Virus record (IMG/VR): IMGVR_UViG_3300023174_000042
Coordinates: 62,001 to 126,000 of that record
Reading direction: 5' to 3' (one strand)
Length of the DNA: 64,000 nt
Origin: a virus
Numbering within the stretch: the stretch's first letter is position 1; each line of letters opens with the position of its first letter. Under the pieces are notes generated by a model. It was given only the letters and a program-made list of their open reading frames with translations. It did not search any database and was not told the origin of the DNA. Positions 8,544-18,420 of this stretch are shown here, piece by piece. A program made the position numbers and the translations under genes.

Positions 8544-10730
8544 TTAAGAACACGAAACACAAGATATGTCAAAATCAATAATTAGATTTACAGTTATCTG
8601 TGTATCTTGTAAGGGGTTTATAGGTTCAATTTTACACCCTTTTGGTATGTCTTCGCAGGTTGTTTTGATTGTAATTCTATTTGAAATAATATCAACTGTT
8701 GTTCCTGATATTCCCAAAAAAGAATCTAATGTATTTGAAATTGTTTGTGCCCAAAGCGAATCACTAGGGTAATCTGTCGCTCCAGTTGAGACAAAAAATT
8801 GGGTTTGAGCAGACTGCGACCCAACTTGTGCAAATATTGAAAAAGTTGCTTCATTTATAATACAATTTGTATCTCCACTTGTAAGATCAGAAAATCCTTC
8901 CAAATACATAGATCTTATGTCTCTTTTGGTTATACTTCCACTATCTTTAAAAGTATTTTCACAAATATTATAATATCTGTAGTCGCTATATTTTTTTGTC
9001 CCTGACAATTTAATACTTTTAGTTAACGTGCAACCACTAGCATCCGTTATGGTTAATGAATATTTTCCAGAGGTTAAACCTGTTATTGTAGATCCTGTTT
9101 GTCCTGAAACACTTCCACTCCAACTTAAAGTAAATGGTGGTTCACCCGATGTAATAATTGTTGTTATTGACCCGTCATTTCCGTTAAAAGGCTGATTGGG
9201 GTAAAGGTTAAAAAATACGCTTTGACTATAATTAATGTAAACTGGAAAAGATTGAATACAAGCCGGAGATCCTGAGTCCTGCACGGTAAGAACATAATTT
9301 CCATATTTAAGATTTGTAAATGTTCCAATCGGTGTGGTTAATGAAACGGGCGCGTAAGATGGTCCAACTAACGTAAATAAATAAGGTAATGTCCCTCCAG
9401 TTGACACTAAAACTTGTAATACCCCATTACTAGACCCACAAGTCGTTCCTGTTGTTGATGCGGTTACAGTAAATAAGTTAACAGAAGTTATATTTGTAGT
9501 TGCGGTATAAACGCAACCTATTGTTTCTACTGAAATTAAATAAGTTCCGTTTGGTAATCCGTAGAACGTTTGACTTGGGTTTCCTAATGTTCCAATTTGT
9601 TGCGTTCCTGTTGATCCTGATACCGATATCAACAAACTTGGTTCAGTAGCAAGACCATTATCAATAATTACTTGAATTGTTCCATCGTTTGCAGAACAAT
9701 TTGATGGTGTTGTGTTAATCGCAACGGTGCTAAAAGAATTTGGAGTTATCAAAGAAACAGAATCATAAATTGTGCAAAGTCCTGAATCGGTAACCAAAAA
9801 ACTATATCCTCCAGACGAAAGTCCAGTGAAAATAACCGATTGGTTAAAAGTTATATCAACTTGACCTGATGATCCGCTAAAAAAATACGGAGCAGTTCCT
9901 CCTGTTATTATAAATTCAACAACTCCGTCATTAGAAAAACAAGTTGGTTGAGATATTGTAATGAATCCAGCGGAAGTTAATGCTCCCACAGAATTTACAG
10001 TAAATGAATTTGTTGTTGTGCAATTATTAGGATCTGTTATGGTTGCCAAATAAACGCCACTTGTTAATCCTGTTACGGTTGTTCCTGTTTGTGATCCAAC
10101 ATTCGGAGACCAAGTTATTGTATATGCCGATACGGGTAGTGTTAATCCTGTTATAAATATTTTTCCACTTGGGGTCCCTATACAACTTCCGTCGTCAACA
10201 ACGTATGCTCCAAATGTTAGTCCCGTTGATGGAGTTAAAATAACAGATGCTGTAATTCCTGTGCAACCCCCTCCGTCATTAGCAACAATATAATATGTTC
10301 CTGCCGATAAACTTGTAAAAGTATAATTTGAGTTTGGTGTTGTTGCAGAACTTATATAGTTATCGTCCCCATCGTAAAGTGTAAATGTTGCCGTGCCATA
10401 AACTCCTGATGTAAATCCTGTAACTTCACCATTATCTAAACCACAACTTGTATTTAATGAATCAATAGTGGCGGTTGTTCCTGATGATATATAAACGGAT
10501 TGTAAATAAGAATTAGAAGCACCATCAACAATTTGTAAGAAATAAGTTCCTGCAGATAAACTTGTTGCCGAATAACTTAAAGTGGCCGCTGATGTTGGTA
10601 ATGGACATCCAGAAGTAATACAAGTAATTGCAAATGGGGGTGTAGATCCTGTAATATTAAAAGACACACTCCCTGAATTTGTATTACTACAATCTCCAGT
10701 TACGTTTAGGTTATATATTGATATACTCAT
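8544..10730 (-). CDS. Seven-unit SprB-repeat fibre protein
   Basis: This 728-residue protein has about seven consecutive repeat units of roughly 70-80 residues from residue 5 to about 540. Each opens with a Cys and a DG or NG turn (such as CFSNDGVVEFIITGGTAPY) and closes with GLxxGxYxxxVtDxxxC. This is the SprB-repeat consensus. The last 150-190 residues are not repeats and resemble the C-terminus of the neighbouring protein 10730-13717 (an aromatic-W segment, a long amphipathic stretch, a lone Cys, then I/V-x-I-x-F-x-x-x-C at the end). I infer that the repeat shaft is anchored through this shared C-terminal domain. The stop/start overlap with the upstream gene indicates one operon. Confidence 0.8.
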   Translation of the reverse strand: MSISIYNLNVTGDCSNTNSGSVSFNITGSTPPFAITCITSGCPLPTSAATLSYSATSLSAGTYFLQIVDGASNSYLQSVYISSGTTATIDSLNTSCGLDNGEVTGFTSGVYGTATFTLYDGDDNYISSATTPNSNYTFTSLSAGTYYIVANDGGGCTGITASVILTPSTGLTFGAYVVDDGSCIGTPSGKIFITGLTLPVSAYTITWSPNVGSQTGTTVTGLTSGVYLATITDPNNCTTTNSFTVNSVGALTSAGFITISQPTCFSNDGVVEFIITGGTAPYFFSGSSGQVDITFNQSVIFTGLSSGGYSFLVTDSGLCTIYDSVSLITPNSFSTVAINTTPSNCSANDGTIQVIIDNGLATEPSLLISVSGSTGTQQIGTLGNPSQTFYGLPNGTYLISVETIGCVYTATTNITSVNLFTVTASTTGTTCGSSNGVLQVLVSTGGTLPYLFTLVGPSYAPVSLTTPIGTFTNLKYGNYVLTVQDSGSPACIQSFPVYINYSQSVFFNLYPNQPFNGNDGSITTIITSGEPPFTLSWSGSVSGQTGSTITGLTSGKYSLTITDASGCTLTKSIKLSGTKKYSDYRYYNICENTFKDSGSITKRDIRSMYLEGFSDLTSGDTNCIINEATFSIFAQVGSQSAQTQFFVSTGATDYPSDSLWAQTISNTLDSFLGISGTTVDIISNRITIKTTCEDIPKGCKIEPINPLQDTQITVNLIIDFDISCVSCS

Positions 10731-13717
10731 TATCCGTTACAATATACCTCAAAGTTTATTCCAATATTAATTTGGAGTTCGTCAAAATTTGGTTGACAAT
10801 TATTGTTGAAAACAACAACTTCTTGGTTTGTTTCATCAATATTATAACTATACCCTTCTAGTTGTAAACCATCTAATGCTTCAGACAAAGCCGTAACCCA
10901 TTGTGTGTTATTTGGAAGACCATTTGTTCCAATACCTTCAAAGAACCCATATTGTGTTAGAATAGCACCATTTACTCTTATATCAACATACCAATCACTT
11001 ACTATCGTATTGATTTGACAATTATTAGGATCTAAACCTTGTGATGTAAAGAAATCCAACATGGTTATACCCAAAACGGCCCCAAACGAAGGTGTATTAG
11101 GGTCTGTCGTCCATGGATATAATCCACAAGTAACTTTTTGAACCGGACAATCCAAAACATATAGTTGGGTTGTAAGATTACAAGGTTTACAAGGGATTGG
11201 TAAAAACTTACAACCTTCTTGTCTTCTCCACACAAATTTTTGTCTATGAAATATTGAATTTTCTAATCTTGTTCCTGTGTTCCAAATTGTGGTTGCCGGA
11301 ACCATCTGTTCAATCATTTGAATCCAATAATCGCCCATCCCATTTACATAATCAATCATAGTCTGATATGTAAAGTTGTCGTTTGGAACTCCTGCCAATT
11401 TTTGTGATTCTAAATATCTCCAATATATTGATTGTAATGTTGGGTAACCTCCAGTTTTTCCATCAGTAATAAATTGACGATTTCTTGTATTTATCATATT
11501 TCGCCAAAAAGTTTGAGCGAATTCAAAAAAAGTTTTTTGTTTTGGTTTTGGAACTATTGTTGTCCAATCAACACCTCCCAATTTTGGATATGGGTTTGGG
11601 ACATAACACGGAGAAGGTGGTTGATAAAATAATCCTTGTTCTGGAATTGGGAAATTATATTTGTTTGACATATACCAAACATCGTAGGCCAATCCTTGAG
11701 CCGGATTCATCATTATGTCAACATTTTTAACATTCAATACCAAACATTCTTCTCCAACATTATAATATGAATTAAAACCACCATCAAAACTTGTTCTTAA
11801 AGTTGGATTTGTGTCTACCCAACTTTTTTTGTTATCAATAACATCTCTCAATTTGAATCCAAGATTCATATATGGAAAATGTCTATAAACTTGTAAATAT
11901 TCTTCACCGTAGTTAAAAGGTAAAAGTTGTGTTTGATAATTTGGGTTATTTCCTGTGAACACAGCATTTGTTGGGACCGCAAACTCAGGCATTCTATGTT
12001 GTGGTGTGGATTCAAACCATCCGCCACCTATTTGAAAAAAGTATGATTCTGTGGGTGTTGGCATTTGTGGGCAACCAAATTCATCCACGGGATAGTCCGA
12101 TCTTGTTGTTAAAACATTTGTGTTTGTTGCGGTTGTTGTGAATCCTGTATATGAAACTCCTTGAATTGAATAAACGTTTGTTGTTTCTAAAACAGGAGTT
12201 TGTGTTAAAATTGTTCCTGTGCTAATTTGAGCATATTGTTGGTTAAACTCGCTCATATTTATTCTTTGATCGGCAACATAAACGTATTCGTTAAATTCGG
12301 TTATTGCTTCAGGGGCTCCGATCATTCTTAATAAACATTCAATAGATTTTCTTGTCCCTTTTGATTTGAAAAGGTAGGCAGAATTAAGAATTAAATTTCT
12401 ATAAAACTGATAATTTATTTCTTCTGGTGTTTGTCCTATTTGAAGTCCAGGAAAAGTATTTGGTTGTGTTGTAAAAACTGCTTTTAACAATTCTTCATTA
12501 GATATTGGCGAAAAATTTGTAACCCATCCAAGTGTTTGTGCCAAGTTTTTTAATAATTGCGAAGGAATATCGTTTTGAATTGTATAGTGAATACTATTAA
12601 TATTTCCTAAAGCACTTATAAATGTTTTAGTCTCATCAAAACTTCTTCCGTATATTTGAAGTAATTTTTCAAATTTTTGGTCGGGAGTGTCAAATTCTTT
12701 TAATGCTCCTGTTGTTAAAAATCTTGATACAATATTTGTAGTGTATTGATCAAGATTGTAGGCAAAGTCATTAATTTTGGTTAAATAATTGTCAAAAGAA
12801 ACTGATCTAATATCTAAATTCCAAAATCCTGCCCTAGGCCAAGTTGCAGTCTCGTTAGTTAAAATAAAAGTCCCATTTTCTTGTTCTACAGGCACGGTAA
12901 ACGTTGCGGTATAAGCCGGAGTAATTTGTCTATTCAACAAAAAGTTTTCAACCGCATCAAAATCTAAATTAAAAACTTTGTTTGTTTCATAATCACTTGG
13001 TCTAATAACTAAATAATCATAAGAAATTTGATTTCCACTAAACGGATTTCCGTCAACAATAAGTTTCAAGGTTGTTGATGAACTATCTGTTGGGAATAAA
13101 TAATTTACAGGATATTGATTTCCGTTTATATATAAAACATACTTTTTATATTGTAGTTTCATATTTCTCAACGGAGAAACTTCCATTTCATTGAACATCA
13201 TGTTTATTTCTGAATTGATTGAATAATCAATTTCAAATGGGTTTTGAATCGATGATATATAAACCTCAAATGTTGTATCGTTTTCTACAGAATCGTATGA
13301 AATGTTGATTGCGGTTTCTTGTGTTATAAATTTTGGAGTTTTTGGTGGAACTTCTAATCCCGCGGGAAAAAAATTAATAATCTTAGTAACGGAGGTCGAT
13401 AATCTTTTTACTAAAGATCCATATTGTGTAAAATTTGTGACTTGTGATAAGTCGTAATTTGGATAAACCCTATAATTGTTGGCCAGAATTTCTGCAGACT
13501 CAATGTTGCTTTCCATATTCATGGTTTGCAAATTGATCGGGTCAGAAAAAGTTCCGATTGTAAAAGTTCGATTTTGTTTTTCTGAAATACCTGTTGTAAA
13601 ATTAAAATTTGCTTGCGTTAAACCACCACCGGTAACCAATTGAACTCCAACTAAATCGTTGGAAAATTGATTTGCCGCACTACTTTGGGGTGGACAAGTA
13701 AATTTATTTGTTGCCAT
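10730..13717 (-). CDS. Large baseplate-peripheral tail protein (P2 gpI-like segment)
   Basis: This 995-residue protein has a segment near residues 380-475 with FLTTGALKEFDTPDQKFEKL, then LAQTLGW, then KSKGTRKSIECLLRMIGAPE. The GT-x-x-(S/A)-x-x-x-LL-x-x-(I/F)G pattern resembles the P2 gpI/tail protein I family that connects wedge to fibre. This is inference from a short motif. The C-terminus resembles that of the adjoining SprB fibre. The ATG overlaps the neighbouring stop by a single base at each end (13717 and 10730), so translation is probably coupled. I infer a role in attaching fibres to the baseplate. Confidence 0.65.
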   Translation of the reverse strand: MATNKFTCPPQSSAANQFSNDLVGVQLVTGGGLTQANFNFTTGISEKQNRTFTIGTFSDPINLQTMNMESNIESAEILANNYRVYPNYDLSQVTNFTQYGSLVKRLSTSVTKIINFFPAGLEVPPKTPKFITQETAINISYDSVENDTTFEVYISSIQNPFEIDYSINSEINMMFNEMEVSPLRNMKLQYKKYVLYINGNQYPVNYLFPTDSSSTTLKLIVDGNPFSGNQISYDYLVIRPSDYETNKVFNLDFDAVENFLLNRQITPAYTATFTVPVEQENGTFILTNETATWPRAGFWNLDIRSVSFDNYLTKINDFAYNLDQYTTNIVSRFLTTGALKEFDTPDQKFEKLLQIYGRSFDETKTFISALGNINSIHYTIQNDIPSQLLKNLAQTLGWVTNFSPISNEELLKAVFTTQPNTFPGLQIGQTPEEINYQFYRNLILNSAYLFKSKGTRKSIECLLRMIGAPEAITEFNEYVYVADQRINMSEFNQQYAQISTGTILTQTPVLETTNVYSIQGVSYTGFTTTATNTNVLTTRSDYPVDEFGCPQMPTPTESYFFQIGGGWFESTPQHRMPEFAVPTNAVFTGNNPNYQTQLLPFNYGEEYLQVYRHFPYMNLGFKLRDVIDNKKSWVDTNPTLRTSFDGGFNSYYNVGEECLVLNVKNVDIMMNPAQGLAYDVWYMSNKYNFPIPEQGLFYQPPSPCYVPNPYPKLGGVDWTTIVPKPKQKTFFEFAQTFWRNMINTRNRQFITDGKTGGYPTLQSIYWRYLESQKLAGVPNDNFTYQTMIDYVNGMGDYWIQMIEQMVPATTIWNTGTRLENSIFHRQKFVWRRQEGCKFLPIPCKPCNLTTQLYVLDCPVQKVTCGLYPWTTDPNTPSFGAVLGITMLDFFTSQGLDPNNCQINTIVSDWYVDIRVNGAILTQYGFFEGIGTNGLPNNTQWVTALSEALDGLQLEGYSYNIDETNQEVVVFNNNCQPNFDELQINIGINFEVYCNG

Positions 13718-14622
13718 TAAGCCGTTATATTATTAAATGCCTTTGAAAAATCAATATTCTCACCACGATCTTGTCTAACTTCATAAAGAAGAGCGTTAAA
13801 CTGATCTTTAATTTCATACAAGTTGTATTGTTTGTATATATTGTTATTAGAATCGTAAATGGTGTAAATACCATCCTCAATAGATTTAGTTTGGTTTCCG
13901 TAAAGAGCAATTGCAAGTGTCGAAATATCTTGGTCAACAATTTCAATTTCTGTGCTTATTGGATTAAAATAAGTATTAGTTATAATAATACTTTGATTTG
14001 GTTGTCCAATATAGGGGGTCGCACTTGGTTTGTTAGTTGGTGATGATGAAGGAGACAATGTGCAAAACAACAAGTTAGTTGCTCCTTCAACATACTTATA
14101 TCTAATAGATTTTTGAATTGTGTTTGTAAGGTTTTGAACCACAGGTTCGCAATAAAAAGATGATGTAATAATTCTAAAAAAGTTTGGTATTTTTGTTCCG
14201 TCAGGATTTAAATATTCAACTCTAAATCCAACTAATCCTTGATTTACAAATTTATTTCGACTTTGTGCCGGAACATTATTCAAATCAATTACAATTCCTT
14301 TAACATTTGGTAATGCCGATAAGACACCACAATCAGTAATTATTGTTCTAATTTCCGCTGGTCGAATCATTAGAGTATAGATTCCCAATTTGTTAAATTG
14401 ATCTGCCGGTAATTTTAGATTATACAAACCACCAAGTATTTCTACCGAACTTCCTCCCGTGGCATTATTATTAAAATAAGGTCTAAGAACGTCTTGTGCG
14501 TTCAAAGTTGTTAAGGTAAAATTTTGTGTGTCGTCTCTCGATTGAGTGTAAACCAATACGATTTGAACATCTTCAGGGCTAACATCTGAAGGTCTTATTG
14601 TGCCATAATTGCCAGTTGCCAT
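13717..14622 (-). CDS. Virion structural protein, baseplate-fibre region
   Basis: This 301-residue protein is beta-rich. It has a short Ser/Thr/Pro-rich stretch near residues 190-205 and a C-terminal part rich in Tyr/Asn (YDSNNNIYKQYNLYEI). I do not recognise the family. It starts an operon of fibre-region genes: TATTTAT lies 19 nt before its ATG, and the next gene starts on its last base. I infer a structural protein from context. Confidence 0.6.
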   Translation of the reverse strand: MATGNYGTIRPSDVSPEDVQIVLVYTQSRDDTQNFTLTTLNAQDVLRPYFNNNATGGSSVEILGGLYNLKLPADQFNKLGIYTLMIRPAEIRTIITDCGVLSALPNVKGIVIDLNNVPAQSRNKFVNQGLVGFRVEYLNPDGTKIPNFFRIITSSFYCEPVVQNLTNTIQKSIRYKYVEGATNLLFCTLSPSSSPTNKPSATPYIGQPNQSIIITNTYFNPISTEIEIVDQDISTLAIALYGNQTKSIEDGIYTIYDSNNNIYKQYNLYEIKDQFNALLYEVRQDRGENIDFSKAFNNITA

Positions 14623-14641
14623 TTTTTTATATTACTTTTTT

Positions 14642-14648
14642 ATAAATA
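14642..14648 (-). promoter_or_regulatory. Putative late promoter element TATTTAT (operon from 14622)
   Basis: ACTATTTATAA lies 19 nt before the ATG at 14622, followed by an A-rich leader. It would drive the fibre operon 13717-14622, 10730-13717 and 8544-10730. Confidence 0.55.
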
Positions 14649-14649
14649 G

Positions 14650-15825
14650 TTATGTTGATACTTTTTCTATTGTAAAATATTTGTATCCATATTTTTCTAA
14701 ATCACCCATGTTATCAACTTCACCAAGTCTCATAACATTTTCCAATGGGGCATACTTCCCCCTTTCAATATAAACATTAGTTATAATTTCTGGTTGGTCA
14801 ATAACATTTAACAAAGCCTCATTTTTTGTTAGTGCGGTTAACACTAAATCATCAGGAACTAATCCATACGAATCTGTAAAATATATTGTAAAATCTTCAT
14901 AATCGTGATAAATCGTTCCGTTCATAGTGTAAGCACTAAAAGTTCCTGTTGGGTCAACTCCATAGTAAGTTCCAATACCTCCTGTAGTTCCTGTTACTTG
15001 AACTCCTAATTTGTATTTCCCTCCTGCCAAATTAATTTTTGGTCCAAATTGTGCCAGATCATTTAATGTTGATTCTGTATAACCTGTAATTGGAAAAGGA
15101 ACTGAAGTATAGTTGTATGAATAATAGTCATTAATGTTTGTATTTGAATCTCCCGTAAAGATGTAGTCATAACTTATTGGGTTAGCAGACCACGATCCGC
15201 CCGCAGGATAGAATGTAATTGATCCTTGTGGATTTGGTATTGTGGCCGCACTATATGGTGTTAATACAGGTTTTTGAACTTTTGATATTCCCCAAGGCGA
15301 ATTGGCCGTTAAAGTTATTGTGTAGTTGTTATTTGCCGTAGAATAAGTATGTGAAATAGGTGTTATTCCCAAAACCGCCTGTGGTGGTGACCCATCACCC
15401 CAATCTAAGACATATGTTACAAGTTGTAAAAACTTAATAAACTCCAAATCTGATGTATTATAAAATGTATAGGTATAGGGATTTATTGTGTTTGCTGTAA
15501 CAATAAAATTATTTAACACATCGGCCTGTAATACTAAACCATCAAAGGGTGTATAATAACCAAAATCAACAGCGGATTCTGTAATCATTATATTAACCGA
15601 TAACCCTGTTAAAAACGAAGTTCCACCTGTATTTCCACTTAATACATAAGACATTGGAAGATAAACTCCGGTTGTTCCTGTTGTGGTTGCGCTAACAGTG
15701 GTTGCAGTTAAACAACATGGATCAATAATTGTTGTAATATCAGTATTTCCTGTATAATTAACAAAAATAAGATCACTTTTTATATTTTCGGGTGAAACAA
15801 TAAATTTATATTCTTGTAATTCCAT
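14650..15825 (-). CDS. Tail/baseplate protein with a PKD-like domain
   Basis: This 391-residue protein has a PKD-type domain at about residues 138-190: VLDWGDGSPP, then ISHTYS, then YTITLTANSPWG. That is the classic WGDGS/HtYs signature of beta-sandwich domains in surface proteins. A VTGTTGGIGTYYG loop recurs in similar form in the giant hub protein. Its ATG overlaps the stop of the upstream gene (15825). The PKD domain suggests a carbohydrate- or protein-binding role at the virion surface. Confidence 0.65.
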   Translation of the reverse strand: MELQEYKFIVSPENIKSDLIFVNYTGNTDITTIIDPCCLTATTVSATTTGTTGVYLPMSYVLSGNTGGTSFLTGLSVNIMITESAVDFGYYTPFDGLVLQADVLNNFIVTANTINPYTYTFYNTSDLEFIKFLQLVTYVLDWGDGSPPQAVLGITPISHTYSTANNNYTITLTANSPWGISKVQKPVLTPYSAATIPNPQGSITFYPAGGSWSANPISYDYIFTGDSNTNINDYYSYNYTSVPFPITGYTESTLNDLAQFGPKINLAGGKYKLGVQVTGTTGGIGTYYGVDPTGTFSAYTMNGTIYHDYEDFTIYFTDSYGLVPDDLVLTALTKNEALLNVIDQPEIITNVYIERGKYAPLENVMRLGEVDNMGDLEKYGYKYFTIEKVST

Positions 15826-16631
15826 TATGGGTTAACATATTCATACCAGATAATCGGTGAAATCGCATCTCCAACCCTTAAAGTTGTTGATGTTGAAAAC
15901 ACTTCGTAAGTTTTGTTGTTATAATCCAAGTCCACCTTATAATAAAAATAGTCCGCATTATTAAATTGAAATTTATTTGGTGTAATTAAATCTTGTCTTG
16001 TGTTTGTCATTTGTTTAAAAACACCCAATCTTCCATCAAAAAACTTTGCGGTCATATAAAATGTTGAGATATCAATAAAATTTCTACTTCTTAACCAATA
16101 AATAAAAAATCCTTCCTTATCGTTTCCAATATAATCTAAGACCATTTTTGGTTTTTTAATTTCAACTGGAGGAATTTGGGGCGATAAAACTGCGGTTTGC
16201 GTAAGTCCTTGTTGAACGGGAAGTATGACCGATAAATAAATTTGTTGTGTTTTTTCTTCTGTTGTATTGTAAAAATCCAATTTGAAAAAGGACTTTGTGA
16301 AAGGTTTTGAAAAATAATAAATGTCTTGAACCGAAAAATTGTTATTCAAATATGTTGATGACCAATTTCCAACAGTGTTTGCTGTTATTGGTTGCGAATC
16401 GTCATAAAAGTTAAATTCATAATTTATCGCAGAATCTTGATTGTAAAATACGTTATGGGCAAATCTTGCGATTTCAAAATCTGGAGCAATTCCTGTGACT
16501 TGTTTAATGGCATCAACCTCATATTCCGAAATACTTTCGTCTCGACCCATAAAATCCCATTGCATGTTAATTGGTATATTAACAAACTTATTTATGTCGT
16601 CTTTTACTATTTTAATTCTATTCGCATTCAT
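15825..16631 (-). CDS. Baseplate-region structural protein, unknown family
   Basis: This 268-residue protein overlaps its upstream neighbour by 14 bases and its downstream neighbour by one base, so it is translationally coupled to both. It contains repeated Y/F-rich strands (YFYYKVDLDYNNKTYEV) and no enzyme motif. The DFEIARFAHNVFYNQDSAINYEFNF region resembles beta-sandwich tail proteins only in composition. I do not recognise it. Its position between the gp7-like wedge and the fibre genes suggests a baseplate periphery component. Confidence 0.55.
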   Translation of the reverse strand: MNANRIKIVKDDINKFVNIPINMQWDFMGRDESISEYEVDAIKQVTGIAPDFEIARFAHNVFYNQDSAINYEFNFYDDSQPITANTVGNWSSTYLNNNFSVQDIYYFSKPFTKSFFKLDFYNTTEEKTQQIYLSVILPVQQGLTQTAVLSPQIPPVEIKKPKMVLDYIGNDKEGFFIYWLRSRNFIDISTFYMTAKFFDGRLGVFKQMTNTRQDLITPNKFQFNNADYFYYKVDLDYNNKTYEVFSTSTTLRVGDAISPIIWYEYVNP

Positions 16632-18420
16632 CGGCCGCTGGATCTGCTATCGTTGTTATGTTTATAGGAACCGCTCCCGTTTGAGCATAATCGCTTGGTA
16701 TATTGTAATTTTCTGGTGTAACTCTAAATATTGTGTTTGTAAACGGATAATGGGAATCATTTAAAAAAGGAAAATCAACACCAACTCCATCGGTGTCAAT
16801 AAACCCATAAGGATATAAATCTCTCCATCTAAAAAGAGCGTTCATTGTGGAATAATATGCGTAATCAGGTATTCCCACAACATTTATTGAACTTCCTTCT
16901 TCTATGTAATCAGAAAAAGCTCTAATTTGAATTGGGCTATGTGGTTGATAAAAATAACCATATTGATTGTTTGGTGTTAAAGTTGTTGCTGATAAACTAA
17001 ACCAATTTTCATTGTATGTTATTTTATGTTGATATAAGGAAATTACCCTTTCTAATTGCTCAAAGTTATTCCACTCACAATAGTCTCCGTCTATTGTATC
17101 TCCTGTGTTTAATAGTTCGTTATAAAAAAATGGTCCTTGATTTGTTAAAGAAGTATATTGATTTTGAATTATGCTTGTATTAGAATCAGGATTATTTTGA
17201 TCCCACCAAATTTGTGGTTTTGTTTGATCTAAATATGTATTAAAATACCAACCTTGTTTTAATTTTTGTGTCCAACCAAAATAACCTCTCCAAACTGTTG
17301 TAAAAAATAATTCACTAACGGGTCTGTTTTCGTTATCCAATAAATCAAGAATATCAACATCACAATTAAAAGATAAAGTATATGATCTTGCACCTTCTTT
17401 AACAGATGTCCTACGTGTTTGATTTGGTGTTAATGACTTTATTTCACACTTAGTTTTATTGTTATAGATATTTTGTTCGAATCCCGCATTTACCAAAACC
17501 GCACATTCGGGTTTAGTTAATATTTTATGTTTTCTAACATAATATTTACTAATCGTATCGGCAGAATTTGCCAAATTTATAACCCTTTTGAAAGTTCCTT
17601 GTGTTAAGGTTAAAAATGTGTTTCCTGTATAACCAACATTTCTAATATTAAAGATGTATTCATCTGACCCCGATGAAGGGTCACCCAAACTTGTTACCTG
17701 AAAAAATTGATTTCCATTGTAGTTGGTCGATAATTGAACAAATTCTCCAACAGATAAACCATGCATAACTGGGCATTTAAAACTTATAATTCTTGTTGTT
17801 TGATCGCTTCCAACTATCACAAAATATGGAAGTCCGTCTGAAGCAACCCAATTCCAAGAAATATTTGTATTTGGTTGAACTGTATAAAGATTTTTGTTAT
17901 AATCATTTTGATATACATAACTTATGTAATGGGACCAGTTGTATGTTGTTGCGCTAACGGATTTGAAATCTAAGTGTCTTCCGTTTCCGATTGTATACCC
18001 CAATACGTCAAAATCAGTTCTTATAAAATCAAATTCGGGATATTGGGGAAATCCATCCCAAGCCGCGTTTTGATTTGTTGGTTGTGGTGGGACTGATGGA
18101 TTATTTCCAGAAGGGTAATAGGAAATTGCGTTTGCTACCGCATTTGTGTAATATAAATTATCTCTAAACGGAGGATAAATCGTAGATCCTGTATAAGCAT
18201 TTTCAAATATAACGGTATATTTGGTTACAGGTCTAAATATTGTAGATTGTTGTCTTTCATCATCAAAAACTGTAACCAAGTTTAAATCAACACTTCTATC
18301 AAATTCAATAATTTCTTTATTACTTTGAGCAAAAGGAACATTAATAAACTGATCTGTTTTTGGGGCTCCTTTATATCTTTGAGTTGATAAAATAATATTT
18401 GTTGTTGGGTCTACTATCAT
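16618..18420 (-). CDS. Baseplate-region structural protein, possible gp8 counterpart
   Basis: This 600-residue protein follows the 1852-residue wedge protein with an ATGA overlap (18417-18420), as T4 gene 8 follows gene 7. That order is the only argument for a gp8-like role; I see no sequence signature. It is aromatic- and Asn-rich, with a lone internal Cys pair near the middle and an acidic C-terminus (AADECE). It contains no membrane segment. Confidence 0.55.
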   Translation of the reverse strand: MIVDPTTNIILSTQRYKGAPKTDQFINVPFAQSNKEIIEFDRSVDLNLVTVFDDERQQSTIFRPVTKYTVIFENAYTGSTIYPPFRDNLYYTNAVANAISYYPSGNNPSVPPQPTNQNAAWDGFPQYPEFDFIRTDFDVLGYTIGNGRHLDFKSVSATTYNWSHYISYVYQNDYNKNLYTVQPNTNISWNWVASDGLPYFVIVGSDQTTRIISFKCPVMHGLSVGEFVQLSTNYNGNQFFQVTSLGDPSSGSDEYIFNIRNVGYTGNTFLTLTQGTFKRVINLANSADTISKYYVRKHKILTKPECAVLVNAGFEQNIYNNKTKCEIKSLTPNQTRRTSVKEGARSYTLSFNCDVDILDLLDNENRPVSELFFTTVWRGYFGWTQKLKQGWYFNTYLDQTKPQIWWDQNNPDSNTSIIQNQYTSLTNQGPFFYNELLNTGDTIDGDYCEWNNFEQLERVISLYQHKITYNENWFSLSATTLTPNNQYGYFYQPHSPIQIRAFSDYIEEGSSINVVGIPDYAYYSTMNALFRWRDLYPYGFIDTDGVGVDFPFLNDSHYPFTNTIFRVTPENYNIPSDYAQTGAVPINITTIADPAADECE

